A stretch of 35,893 nt of DNA from Mangrovicoccus ximenensis (GCF_003056725.1 NZ_QBKZ01000016.1:419936-455828), one strand, 5' to 3'; counted from the stretch's first letter, positions 8,127 to 16,400 are shown. A program made the numbers and translations. Notes: generated by a model not told the origin, from the letters alone.

Positions 8127-9308
8127 TCAGGCTTGGGCCAGCACGCCGCGCGCGACCAGCGCCTCGATCGTCTGGGCATCGAGCACTTCCATCGCGATCT
8201 CCCGCGTATGGGCGCCGATATCGGGGGCATCGTCCGGCTTGCCGGGCCGCTCGCCGTTGATCCGCCAGGGCGCGCGCAAGAGGCGCTGGCCGTCCGGGCG
8301 GGCGGGTTCGAACATGTCGAGCCACTGCATCTGCTCGTTGCCGGGCAGCGCGTCGATGGTGACAACCGGCGCGAAGGGCACGTCCGCCGCGACCAGGCGG
8401 CGCTCCCATTCGGCGCGGTCATGGCGCAGGAATTCCGCTTCCACGAGCGGGCGCAGCGCGAAATAGTTGGCGCGCCGGTCAGGATAGGTGGCAAAGCGCG
8501 GGTCCTCGCCGAATTCCGGGTTGTCCATCGCCGCAAGGAACGCGATCCAGAATTTCTGCGGCGAGGACAGGTGGACGGTCATCCAGCTGCCGTCCGAGGT
8601 CTTGACGCAGAAGCTGTTCGCCGCCGGGTGGCGGCTTTCGCGGTGCGGCCGCTCGCCGGTCTCGAACATCTGGGTCAGTGCGTCGACGGTCATGGTCGAC
8701 ATCGCTTCGAGCAGCGAGGTCTTAAGCTCGGAGCCGCCGCGCTGCGGATCGAGCTCGCGGCCGACCAAGGCGGAGGCGATGCCGAGCGCGCAGACCAGCC
8801 CTGTCGTGAGATCGCCGATGCAGGTCCCCGCCAGCTGGTTGCGGTTTTCGTCGCTCATCAGCGACAGGAAGCCGCTCATCGACAGGCCGATCGTGTCATA
8901 GGCGGCGCGGTCGCGCCACGGGCCGCCATCGCCGAAGCCCGAGGCCGAGGCATAGACGATCGACGGGTTGATGCCGCGCACCACCTCGGGTCCGAGGCCG
9001 AGCCGCTCCATCACGCCGGGACGGCTGTTCTCGATGAAGACGTCGAAGCGCGGCAGAAGCGACTTGACCAGCGCGCAGCCCTCGGGGGCCTTGAGGTTGA
9101 CGGCAAGGCTCTTCTTGCCGGCATTGGCCTGGACGAAATACGGGCTGCCGATGCCTTCGCCGCGGCGGAACGGGTCGCCGCCATGGGTCGGCTCGACCTT
9201 GACCACTTCGGCACCGAGCATGGCGAGGATTTCGGCCGCATAGGGGCCGGCAATGAAGGATCCGAGATCGAGCACCCGGATCCCCTTGAGGGGTCTGTTG
9301 TTCTGCAT
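8127..9308 (-). CDS. CaiB/BaiF-type (family III) CoA-transferase
   Basis: Complete 393-residue formyl-CoA/carnitine CoA-transferase family protein, which moves CoA between carboxylic acids through an aspartyl anhydride. Landmarks are LKGIRVLDLGSFIAGP (7-22), LGAEVVKVEPTHGGDPFR, FIENSRPGVMERLGLG, and the catalytic Asp in CIGDLTTG (D166). Length and all motifs are normal. The start ATG has GAGGTCCCC just before it. As the family III enzyme in this operon it is the likely activating step that loads the growth substrate with CoA. Confidence 0.9.
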   Translation of the reverse strand: MQNNRPLKGIRVLDLGSFIAGPYAAEILAMLGAEVVKVEPTHGGDPFRRGEGIGSPYFVQANAGKKSLAVNLKAPEGCALVKSLLPRFDVFIENSRPGVMERLGLGPEVVRGINPSIVYASASGFGDGGPWRDRAAYDTIGLSMSGFLSLMSDENRNQLAGTCIGDLTTGLVCALGIASALVGRELDPQRGGSELKTSLLEAMSTMTVDALTQMFETGERPHRESRHPAANSFCVKTSDGSWMTVHLSSPQKFWIAFLAAMDNPEFGEDPRFATYPDRRANYFALRPLVEAEFLRHDRAEWERRLVAADVPFAPVVTIDALPGNEQMQWLDMFEPARPDGQRLLRAPWRINGERPGKPDDAPDIGAHTREIAMEVLDAQTIEALVARGVLAQA

Positions 9309-9344
9309 GGGGACCTCTGCAAGATGGCGCGCGGCGCGGCGGGC

Positions 9345-9770
9345 TCAGGCGGTGTCGGGGTGCCCTGCCGCGGGGGCGGGCAGGAAGTAGGGCAGGGCGA
9401 AGCGCGGATCGTGGCGGATCACCGTGCATTCGAGGGCCATGCCGACGCGCAGCTCGGCCTCTTGGCCGGGCGGCAGGCCGCTGACCATGCGGACGCCTTC
9501 CTCCAGCTCGACCAGCGTCACCACATAGGGCACGGCCGGCTCCAGAAGCGTGTGCACCGGATGGCGGACCTCGGTGAAGGATTTCAGCGTTGCCCGCCCC
9601 GAGGCGGGTTTCCAGCCGGTGTTGAACGACCGGCAATGCGGGCAGATCGGCGAGGGCGGATGATGTGCCTTGCCGCAGTCTTCGCAGCTGCTCAGATGCA
9701 GCGTTCCGGCGGCGAGATGCGTCCAGAACGGCTGGTCGAGATAGTCGTCGGAGGGTCGGATAACAGTCAT
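9345..9770 (-). CDS. DUF35 zinc-ribbon/OB-fold acyl-CoA-associated protein
   Basis: Complete 141-residue protein with an N-terminal zinc ribbon (C29-x2-C32 and C43-x2-C46) followed by an OB-fold domain, the ChsH2/DUF35 arrangement. Such proteins pair with thiolases or MaoC-like hydratases and appear to deliver or stabilise acyl-CoA substrates. The overlap with the preceding thiolase gene (ATGA) implies translational coupling and supports a 1:1 thiolase-DUF35 complex, as known for archaeal HMG-CoA synthase/thiolase and steroid-degradation enzymes. Confidence 0.88.
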   Translation of the reverse strand: MTVIRPSDDYLDQPFWTHLAAGTLHLSSCEDCGKAHHPPSPICPHCRSFNTGWKPASGRATLKSFTEVRHPVHTLLEPAVPYVVTLVELEEGVRMVSGLPPGQEAELRVGMALECTVIRHDPRFALPYFLPAPAAGHPDTA

Positions 9771-10936
9771 GCGCGTCCCAGAACCATTGAGCTTGCCCCG
9801 CGGAGGGTGACGAGTGCGGTTTCCGCCGAGACCTGGTTGTGGGACTCGCCGCGAAGCTGGCGGACCCCCTCGGCGATCGTGTTGAGCCCGTGGAAATACC
9901 CCTCGGACAGGAGCCCCCCATGGGTGTTGACCGGCAGCGTCCCGCCCGGGCCGTGGCCACCGGAGGTGAAGAAACCATGCGCCTCGCCGCGGCCGATCAG
10001 GCCGAAGTCTTCCAGCGCGATCGGCACCATCATCGAGGTGGCGTCGTAGATCATCGCCAAGTCGATGTCGGAGGCCGAGAGCCCGGCCTTGCCGAAGAGC
10101 TCGCGGCCGACGGCTTCGGGTGCCAAGCTGTGGGTGTCGGCGGCATAGAGGTACATCGGCACCGAGCCGGGGAAGATGTGCTGCCCGGCGGCCAGGACGT
10201 CGACCGCCTTGGCGCCGAGGCTGCGCGCCCGTTCCCGCGAAACGATGACCATCGCCATCGCCCCGTCGGTCTCGAGGCAGTAATCGTAGATCCTGAGCGG
10301 CGTGCTAATCACCCGGCCCGCGCGGTATTCCTCCATCGACAGCGTGCGGTCATGCAGCAGCGCCCGGGGATTGCCGTTGGCATAGCCGCGCTGGGTCACC
10401 GCGATCGCGCCCAGCATTTCGGTCATCGCCTCGGTATCGAGCCCGTAATGACCGGCATAGGCCTGGGCATAGAGCGCGTGGTGCTGGCCGGGGACGAGCA
10501 AACCGAAGGGTGCGGAATAGATGTCGCCCGGGGGCTCGGGCTGGCGCGTGACGAGGCCGCCATCGACCTCTTCGAGCACCCGTTCGCCACGGCCGAAGCG
10601 GACGCCGGAGCGCGCGTTCAGCGCCCGGTAGAACACCACGCAGGACGCGAGCCCCGCCTCGATCGCGGCCGAGGCCTGAGCCACCGCCCCGCAGCAATTG
10701 ACGCCGCCGAATTCGGTCTCGCCGTAGTATTTCAGCGCCTTGATGCCGAGCGCATTGACGATCGTCGCCTCGCTGGTGTGATCCCATGTGTAGCGGACCA
10801 GGCCGTCGATGTCGTCGACCTCCAGCCCCGCATCCTCCAGCGCGGCCAGGATCGCCTCGGTGGCAAGCTTCAGCTCGCTTCGTCCGGAATTCTTTGAAAA
10901 CTCCGTCTGTCCCAGGCCAACTATGCTTGTTTTCAT
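9767..10936 (-). CDS. Thiolase (SCP-x/lipid-transfer-protein-like acetyl-CoA acyltransferase)
   Basis: Complete 389-residue non-decarboxylating thiolase-fold protein from MKTSIVGLGQTEFSK. The nucleophile segment FGGVNCCGAVAQA carries C81/C82. The C-terminal half has PVNTHGGLLSEGYFHGLN with the active-site His, and a terminal segment rich in Ser and Thr. It belongs to the SCP-x/DUF35-partner group rather than the classical FadA group. I chose this start because the family begins here and a GAGAG element lies just upstream; longer in-frame ATGs exist up to 11002. It is the first gene of the operon and would perform thiolytic chain shortening or the reverse Claisen step. Confidence 0.85.
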   Translation of the reverse strand: MKTSIVGLGQTEFSKNSGRSELKLATEAILAALEDAGLEVDDIDGLVRYTWDHTSEATIVNALGIKALKYYGETEFGGVNCCGAVAQASAAIEAGLASCVVFYRALNARSGVRFGRGERVLEEVDGGLVTRQPEPPGDIYSAPFGLLVPGQHHALYAQAYAGHYGLDTEAMTEMLGAIAVTQRGYANGNPRALLHDRTLSMEEYRAGRVISTPLRIYDYCLETDGAMAMVIVSRERARSLGAKAVDVLAAGQHIFPGSVPMYLYAADTHSLAPEAVGRELFGKAGLSASDIDLAMIYDATSMMVPIALEDFGLIGRGEAHGFFTSGGHGPGGTLPVNTHGGLLSEGYFHGLNTIAEGVRQLRGESHNQVSAETALVTLRGASSMVLGRA

Positions 10937-11001
10937 TCTCTCGCCCATCGGTCTTTTCATTCGGCAATGCCAAGCGTCCGGCATCGCTTCGTCTGGACCC
11001 A

Positions 11002-11031
11002 ATTAACCACGGACCGCCCCCTCTTCGTCAA
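11002..11031 (-). promoter_or_regulatory. Candidate sigma70-type promoter of the thiolase operon
   Basis: Read on the minus strand: TTGACG (11031-11026), an 18-base spacer, then GTTAAT (11007-11002). The -35 box matches 5 of 6 and the -10 box 4 of 6 consensus positions, and the thiolase ATG lies about 65 bases downstream. The surrounding sequence is less GC-rich than the genes. It is a plausible promoter by sequence only. Confidence 0.4.
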
Positions 11032-11526
11032 TTTTCGCGGGCGCCGCGGAAGCCTATGGCTGGTCAAGGAAAACCGATGGGCTGTCTGGTCCGGCCCGGA
11101 TCGCGGGTCGTCTCCGCCCGCGGCCCCGGACCGCCGCTACACGTCCGGAATATTTTAAAATAACGAAATAACAATTGGTTAGATGTGAACATTTAGAGGG
11201 CGAACTGTGTGGCGCTGGCAGAGGGACGCGGGTCGAGCCTGGGCGCGGAAGAGGTTTTATCTGCAAGTTTTTTGGAAACGGCGGGCCGGGCGCTCTGAAA
11301 TGGAGGCGGAGATCCGAAGTTTTGCGTCGGGGTTCCAAAGGTTTTCTGGATGGGGAGATTGGGACTGGGGCACCTGGCAATGGCCGGACCTCGAAAGGGG
11401 ATAGGTGTCTCCTATGAGACCGGAGAATCTGCGGCCCGGGCCTCGCCAGGCGGCGGAAATGGATGCAGTCATGGGCGGGACCGGATATCGGGCGCAGCGC
11501 GCCTGTGCCGCTTCCGGCGATGGCCA

Positions 11527-11567
11527 CGTGATGTGCCGTCGAGGCAGGGGCGCAACGGCACATCACG
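11527..11567. promoter_or_regulatory. 13-base inverted repeat, candidate operator
   Basis: CGTGATGTGCCGT at 11527-11539 and its perfect reverse complement ACGGCACATCACG at 11555-11567, separated by 15 bases, 39 bases upstream of the aldehyde dehydrogenase ATG at 11607. The centre-to-centre distance of 28 bases (just under three helical turns) suits two dimers or a tetrameric regulator. No T-run follows, so a terminator is less likely. Which regulator would bind is unknown. Confidence 0.5.
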
Positions 11568-11606
11568 GCCGGGCCCGGACCGCGAGATTTGAGGAGACAT
11601 CTGCCG

Positions 11607-11822
11607 ATGGTTTGGAACGCGCATGACAATGCCCTCTTTGTCGGCGGGGAATGGCATCTCCCGTCGGGAGGCGAGCGGATCTCCGTGGTTTCGCCTTTCA
11701 CCGAAGAGGTGATCGCCAGGATTGCCGCGGCCGCCCCGGCCGACGTGGACCGTGCCGTAGCGGCGGCTCGCCGCGCCTTCGACACGGGCCCCTGGCCGCG
11801 CATGGCGATGGCCGAGCGGATC
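11607..11822 (+). pseudogene. Aldehyde dehydrogenase, N-terminal fragment
   Basis: About 72 residues of an NAD(P)-dependent aldehyde dehydrogenase N-terminus: LFVGGEW, SPFTEEVIARIAAAAPADVDRAVAAARRAFDTGPWPRM. The ATG at 11607 is preceded by GAGGAGA at an ideal distance. Family similarity stops at AMAERI, near base 11822, where minus-strand transposase-like sequence begins. The cofactor and catalytic domains (about 400 residues) are missing, so no activity is expected. Confidence 0.8.
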
Positions 11823-11912
11823 GCGCAGGCAGCCGAGCTTGCTGTCCGGCGCGCAGAGGCGGTTGAACACCATGGCGCGGAGTTGCCATTGACGCGCGAT
11901 TGGTCCGGGCGG
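11823..11912 (-). mobile_element. Transposase fragment, IS1634-like
   Basis: On the minus strand the translation contains RAMVFNRLCAPDSKLGCLR, which resembles the conserved (A/V)MVFNRLxxPxSKLxxLRWL segment of IS1634-family transposases. The match ends abruptly at the aldehyde dehydrogenase breakpoint (11822/11823). Upstream codons (towards higher coordinates) are not clearly recognisable. It is a short remnant, and the family assignment rests on one motif. Confidence 0.45.
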
Positions 11913-12181
11913 CAATGGCGACCGCCTCGACATCCGTCTTGCGCCGCCCGTCGCGCAGGCTGCGCTGCAGCCACGCGTTTGGCGACATGGGCCTGGGTCC
12001 GTGGAACCAGCCTGAGACGTCTGATGGCGATGATGTGCAGGGGGCTGTGCGCCGCGCGAACCCCGCCGCGGTTCAGCCGGCGGCGGGCCGTCCTTCCCTG
12101 GAGAGGCGGAGACGGAAACGGTCCGGCGCCCCGTGTCCCCGCCGGAGGCGGACACCGGCCCCCCGCAGGGCGCGAGGACGA

Positions 12182-12635
12182 CCTGATGGATGCGGCGGGG
12201 ATGCTGGCTTCGGCACGCCGGCCGCTGATCCTGGCCGGGCGCGGCGCCATCGGCCATCGCGAGGCTCTGGTGCGGCTTGCCGACCGGATCGGCGCGCCGC
12301 TCTGCACCACGCTGAAGGCGCAGGGCCTGTTCCGCGGCCATCCCTTCGATCTGGGCATCTGCGGCGGGCTGAGCCATCCGGCGGCGACCGAGACGATCAT
12401 GCGTTCGGACTGCATCCTCGCCTTCGGCGCCAGCCTCAGCAAGCACACCACCGAGGAGGGCGCCTATCTGCGCGGCAAGCGGATCGTGCAGATCCTGCCC
12501 GACACGCTGGAGACGCCGCGGCTCGACCGGCCGAGCCTGCGGATGGTCGGCGACATCGGCGCGGCGGCGGCGGGGCTCGTGGACCTGCTCGATGCCGCGG
12601 ACATCCCGTCGGCCCAGGCCACCGACGACGACCTG
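12182..12635 (+). pseudogene. TPP-dependent enzyme, central-domain fragment
   Basis: About 150 residues matching the central (TPP_enzyme_M) domain of acetolactate-synthase/benzoylformate-decarboxylase-type enzymes: AAGMLASARRPLILAGRGA, LADRIGAPLCTTLKAQGLF, HPFDLGICGGLSHP, DCILAFGASLSKHTT, KRIVQILPD. Both the N-terminal pyrimidine-binding and C-terminal diphosphate-binding domains are absent, and there is no sensible start. It is an internal fragment bounded by breakpoints near 12180 and 12635. Confidence 0.75.
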
Positions 12636-12639
12636 CGAG

Positions 12640-13209
12640 TGAATCCCGGAGCATCTTTGTGCAACAACGCCCATTGATGATGCCCCGATCGGGGGAGCCG
12701 GTCGAGGCTCGAGTTGGGGCGATGACGGGTGCAGTCGTTGCGCCGGGCCGCGATCCGCTGCCGGTCGTGTGCGGGGACGTGGCATTCGCCTCTGACGGTC
12801 TGGCTCTTGCACGGCAGGCTGGAATGGGGTCCGGACCGCAGGCCCGATCCCGGGAGCCCAGCCGCCGCCATGGAGGTCTTCCTCTGCGCCTTCGATGGCC
12901 TCATCGCGCAAATACGGCTGGGGAGGCACGAAGAGACCCGGGAATGACAGCTGGCGGCCATGCGCCGAACGCCGAAGCCTTCCTGCATGGCCTCCGTCAA
13001 GGAGGTTCAGTTTCCCGGATGTGCCTAGCCCCCTGATCGCGCTGCACGGTGACTGGGCCGGCGGCCTCTTCCGCGGCATTCTCCTTCGGGGGTTGCTCCG
13101 GATGGCCCGCCGCCGAGCCGCGGGAACGGGGGAGAGACCAGATGCAGGCCGGCCTTCTCACCGGGCAGGATGTCCGCGAGGCGGCGATCCCGGTGGCCGC
13201 TGCGGCGGG
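12640..13209. other. Stretch without recognisable gene
   Basis: About 570 bases between the TPP-enzyme fragment and the broken end of the Gfo/Idh gene. Several frames are open, as expected in GC-rich DNA, but none gives a family I know or a convincing ribosome site. Possibly scraps of transposon or other gene debris. Confidence 0.4.
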
Positions 13210-14101
13210 AGGACCGGCGGCCCGCCAGGATCGCCTCCTGCACGGCCAGCGCCTGGAACTGCATGCCGCGGCCCTCGGGGAGCGTGTCGAAGGTCTCGAG
13301 CACCGTGCCGTCATGCGCCACGACGCGCATGCGGCAGGGCGCGTACCAGATCGCGTCGAGCTCCAGCACCGCCTTGTCGCCGATGATCTGCGCGGTGTTC
13401 GGCCCGGCCGTGTCGCTGGCGCAGATGAGATGCGACAGCGCGCCCGAGCCGTGCCGCATCACGGCGGCGACCTCGGCATCGGCGCCGGTCTCCTTGAAGC
13501 GGGCCACCGCCTTGATCTCCTGCGGCATGCCCAGCACGTCGAGGGCGAAGGACACCGGGTAGATCCCGAGATCGAGCAGCGCGCCGCCGCCCAGCTCCAT
13601 CTTGTTCAGCCGGTGGCCGGGATCTTCGGGCAGGGCCTGGGAATGGTCGGCCCGCAGGCTGCGGATCGTGCCCAGCGTCCCTTCGGCCAGGATCTCGCGC
13701 AGCCGGATCATGTGCGGCAGGAACCGCGTCCACATCGCCTCCATCGCGAACAGGCCCTTCGCTTCGGCCAGCGCGGCGATCCCGCGCGCCTCGCGGGCAT
13801 TCATCGCGAAGGGCTTTTCGACCAGCACGTGCTTGCCGGCCTCCAGCGCGATCCGCGCGCAGCCGGCATGGAAGGGATGCGGCGTGGCGATGTAGATCAC
13901 GTCGACATCGGGATCGGCGGCCAGCGCCTCGTAGCTGCCATGCGCCCTGGGGATGCCATGCGCCGCGGCGAAGGCCTCTGCCTTTCCGGGGGAGCGCGAT
14001 CCGGCCGCGGCGACGGGCAGGCCGGCGGTGGCGAGGTCCTTGACGAAGGTATCGGCAATCAGGCCGGTGGCCATGATGCCCCATCTGCAGGTCCGGGTCA
14101 T
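13210..14101 (-). pseudogene. Gfo/Idh/MocA-family oxidoreductase, 3'-truncated
   Basis: About 297 residues of an NAD(P)-dependent sugar/diol dehydrogenase of the Gfo/Idh/MocA family, close to the trans-1,2-dihydrodiol dehydrogenase subgroup (MWTRFLPH motif). The Rossmann start WGIMATGLIA, the conserved EKPFAMN (95-101, with the catalytic Lys) and GGGALLDLGIYPVSFAL are intact. The match ends at AVQEAILAGR near base 13210, leaving roughly 40 C-terminal residues out of about 330 replaced by an unrelated tail. The catalytic core is present, so residual function is not excluded. Start 14101 is supported by AAGGAC 8 bases upstream. Confidence 0.82.
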
Positions 14102-14414
14102 GCGTGTGTCCTTGTCCAGAAGCCGGCGGCCGCGGCCGGGCAGCCGCGCCGGCGGCGGAACCGCCACGCTAGAGCCTTGCCGGTCCCGGGGAAAGCCGGG
14201 GCGTCAGGATGTCCCGGCGCGGCCCGCTGCCGGGGCGGGGCGTCTTTGCAAGCGAGGGTTGCGGGGTGGGGCCGCGCATCGCCCTTGAATGCGTGCAGCC
14301 GTCGCCTTCGTGCCACAGCCCGGCGGTTTCCCGGCCGGAGATGTTTCACTCCGGTGGATTATCTGGAATGGCCGCCCTTCGCCCGCGGAAAAGGCGGGCC
14401 GGAAGCGAGGGGCC
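14102..14414. other. Divergent intergenic region
   Basis: 313 bases between the Gfo/Idh start (minus) and the HNH nuclease start (plus). Very GC-rich near the former, somewhat lower near 14340-14370. I see no clear gene, no strong promoter match and no repeat longer than short GC palindromes. Confidence 0.4.
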
Positions 14415-15128
14415 ATGCTCAGAATATTCGTCACGCTTCTTGTCCTGCTGCTGCCCGCGGCAGCCGGGGCAGGGGTCGTCAAGCTCAGCAATTCGGGGAT
14501 CTGCCACGATCCGTCGTCGCCATGGTACGGCCGCACCCGGGATTTCCGGGAAATGCCGGACATGGCCACCTGCCTGCAGAGCGGCCGCGCCTATTCGGGC
14601 TATGCGCCGGAACCGGCGGCAGCCGCCGCTGCGGTGCCGGATTATGACCGCGGCCTCTATGGCGGCTGGATTGACGAGGATTCGGATTGCCAGAATACCC
14701 GCCAGGAGCTTCTGGCCGATCTGTCGACGGCGGCGGTGACCTGGAACGCGGCGGGCTGCACCGTGCTGCGCGGCCGCTGGCTGGACCCCTATACCGGGCA
14801 GGTCTTCCTCGACGCGCAGGATCTGGACATCGATCATCTGGTGCCGCTGGCCTATGCCCATGTGCACGGAGCGGCGTCCTGGACCGGCGAGAAGCGCCGG
14901 GCCTTTGCCAATGACCGGCGCAACCTGTTTGCCGTGAAGGCGTCCGAGAACCGCAGCAAGGGCGCGCAGGGGCCGGCCGAATGGCTGCCCTCGGATGCGG
15001 CGTTCCAATGCGAATACATGCTGCGCTTCGACCGGATCATGAAGCTCTACGGGCTCGCCTATGGCGAGATCGAAGGCGCCAGGATCGAGCGGCTGCGCCA
15101 GGCGCGCTGCGCGGGCGGCACCGGCTGA
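14415..15128 (+). CDS. Secreted HNH nuclease (GmrSD_C/DUF1524 type)
   Basis: Complete 237-residue protein with an N-terminal signal peptide (MLRIFVTLLVLLLPAAAGAG), so exported. The C-terminal half holds the beta-beta-alpha-metal HNH domain: DIDHLVPLAYAHVHGAASWT (DH catalytic pair), FANDRRNLFAVKASENRSKG and GPAEWLP, the signature of the DUF1524/GmrSD C-terminal family. Cysteines at several positions fit disulfides outside the cytoplasm. Likely role: extracellular or periplasmic DNA degradation for nutrient use or DNA uptake. Despite the family name it is not an R-M system, since no partner gene is present. The ATG at 14415 has GGAAGCGAGGGG upstream. It is followed by a hairpin at 15152. Confidence 0.85.
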   Translation: MLRIFVTLLVLLLPAAAGAGVVKLSNSGICHDPSSPWYGRTRDFREMPDMATCLQSGRAYSGYAPEPAAAAAAVPDYDRGLYGGWIDEDSDCQNTRQELLADLSTAAVTWNAAGCTVLRGRWLDPYTGQVFLDAQDLDIDHLVPLAYAHVHGAASWTGEKRRAFANDRRNLFAVKASENRSKGAQGPAEWLPSDAAFQCEYMLRFDRIMKLYGLAYGEIEGARIERLRQARCAGGTG

Positions 15129-15151
15129 TCCCGGCGGGGATCCCGCAGGCA

Positions 15152-15180
15152 GGACGCGCCCCGGGCAGCGGGGCGCGTCC
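15152..15180. terminator. Bidirectional hairpin terminator
   Basis: Perfect 11-base stem GGACGCGCCCC / GGGGCGCGTCC with a 7-base loop, placed 23 bases after the HNH stop (plus) and 11 bases after the SDR stop (minus). The position between convergent genes supports a shared terminator. There is no long T-run on either side. Confidence 0.65.
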
Positions 15181-15191
15181 GCGGCAGCCGC

Positions 15192-15965
15192 TTACTGCGC
15201 GGTGTAGCCGCCATCCACGGCCAGCGTTTCGCCGGTCACGAAGCTCGAGGCGTCGGAGCTGAGCCACATCACCGCTGCAGCCACCTCGTCGGCGCGGCCC
15301 AGGCGGCGGCTCGGCACGGTCTGGATCATGGCCTCCATGACGGCGGTCTCGCCGGTCTTCATGTCGGCGACCATGCGGGTGTCGATGATGCCCGGGCAGA
15401 CCGCGTTGACGCGGATGCCCTCGGCGGCACGTTCCAGAGCGACCGACTTGGTCAGCCCGTGCACGCCGTGCTTGGCCGCGTGATAGCCCGCGCGGCCCGG
15501 CACGCCGACCAGCCCGCCGAGCGAAGAGCAGTTCACGATCGACCCGCGCCCGGCCTTCACCATCTGCGCCAGCTCGTATTTCATGCAGAGCATGACGCCG
15601 CGCAGGTTGATCCCGAGGATCAGGTCCAGCTCGTCGGTCGGCACCTCGTCGAGGACGGTCGCCTTGCTCTGGATGCCGGCATTGTTGAAGGCGAAATCGA
15701 GGCGGCCGAAGGTCCGGACGGTTTCCCCGACCAGATGCTTAACCTGCGCCTCCTCGGCGACGTCGCAGGTCACGGCCAGCACCTCGCCGCCGCCGGCGCG
15801 CAGCGTGTCCGCCGCCGCTTCCAGCGCATCGCCGCGGTTGTCGGCCAGCGCGACCTTGGCGCCTGCGGCCAGATAGGCCTCGGCCGCGGCATAACCCATG
15901 CCGGAGGCGCCGCCGGTGACAAGCGCGACCTTGCCGGAGAAATCGTAAGTGACATCCGAAGTCAT
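15192..15965 (-). CDS. Short-chain dehydrogenase/reductase (classical SDR)
   Basis: Complete 257-residue classical SDR. The cofactor motif TGGASGMG (17-24) and D69 of the adenine pocket are followed by NNAG (94-97), catalytic Ser147/148, YHAAK (Y161, K165) and PGIIDTRM. The acidic residue after the second strand (D42 in ADN) favours NAD over NADP. The substrate is a secondary alcohol or ketone of unknown nature. The ATG at 15965 has AAGGA upstream. It is transcribed away from iorA, and the shared upstream region carries two related palindromes. Confidence 0.88.
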   Translation of the reverse strand: MTSDVTYDFSGKVALVTGGASGMGYAAAEAYLAAGAKVALADNRGDALEAAADTLRAGGGEVLAVTCDVAEEAQVKHLVGETVRTFGRLDFAFNNAGIQSKATVLDEVPTDELDLILGINLRGVMLCMKYELAQMVKAGRGSIVNCSSLGGLVGVPGRAGYHAAKHGVHGLTKSVALERAAEGIRVNAVCPGIIDTRMVADMKTGETAVMEAMIQTVPSRRLGRADEVAAAVMWLSSDASSFVTGETLAVDGGYTAQ

Positions 15966-16400
15966 GAGTGGGTCCTTTCTTCGCGGTCTGCCCGCCGGGG
16001 CGGGACGGGGCGGGATGCCCTGTTGCGGACCATGGATCTGCGCGCGTTCCGGCGGGCGATCTAGGCCGGATCGGTTCCTGTCTGGCATGTGCGGAATTCA
16101 TGAATGCCGGCATCCCGCGGGTTCCGGGTGCCTCCAGGACGGAAAAGTGCATTTCATTCATGAAATTTGCGCATGGCTCCCATGGCATCTGGCCGATAGT
16201 CCCGCCTGCGCTGCCCGCGCTAAGTGCTTGCACAGTCTTCGTGACCGGACCTTGTCCGGCAATCGGCGCGGGTCCCGCTTGCGGGGCTGCCGCCCGCCGG
16301 ACGGCCCGCGGAGCTTCCGGGGAGTCCGTTTCGCCGCGCCCTCCGGACCGGAGGCTGCCTGCTGCGGCAGGCCTGTGTTGCGCGGAAAGGGAATTGAAGA
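15966..16400. other. Divergent regulatory region between SDR and iorA
   Basis: 435 bases with no recognisable gene on either strand. It holds two copies of ATTCATGAA in palindromes (16096-16105 and 16151-16166) and a short hairpin CCGGAC-CTT-GTCCGG (16245-16259). The iorA-proximal 130 bases are rich in GC and contain no clear promoter match. Confidence 0.5.
16096..16166. promoter_or_regulatory. Paired palindromic operator candidates
   Basis: ATTCATGAAT (16096-16105) is a perfect palindrome. ATTTCAT-TC-ATGAAAT (16151-16166) is a 7-base inverted repeat that contains the same ATTCATGAA core at 16156. The two cores are exactly 60 bases apart, close to six helical turns, so two bound dimers would face the same side of the DNA. 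They lie between two divergent oxidoreductase genes. Confidence 0.5.

Larger units (their letters stand above)
10937..11606. other. Divergent intergenic region
   Basis: About 670 bases between the divergently read thiolase operon and the aldehyde dehydrogenase start. It is clearly lower in GC around 11150-11350 (runs such as TTTTAAAATAACG). No translation resembles a known protein. It contains the promoter at 11002-11031, an interrupted palindrome GTCTC-CTAT-GAGAC (11407-11420) and a 13-base inverted repeat (11527-11567), so it looks like a regulatory region, possibly with a decayed small gene. Confidence 0.5.

Noticed and set aside
8133..10049. Long plus-strand open frame of 638 codons
   Set aside because: Antisense to the CaiB, DUF35 and thiolase genes; composition is typical of a shadow frame and shows no family match.
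11469..13079. 536-codon minus-strand frame across the debris region
   Set aside because: It crosses several breakpoints and contains only one recognisable motif (the transposase scrap); not a single gene.
14415..15128. HNH protein as part of a restriction or defence system
   Set aside because: It has a signal peptide and no methylase, GmrS-type partner or other defence gene nearby.
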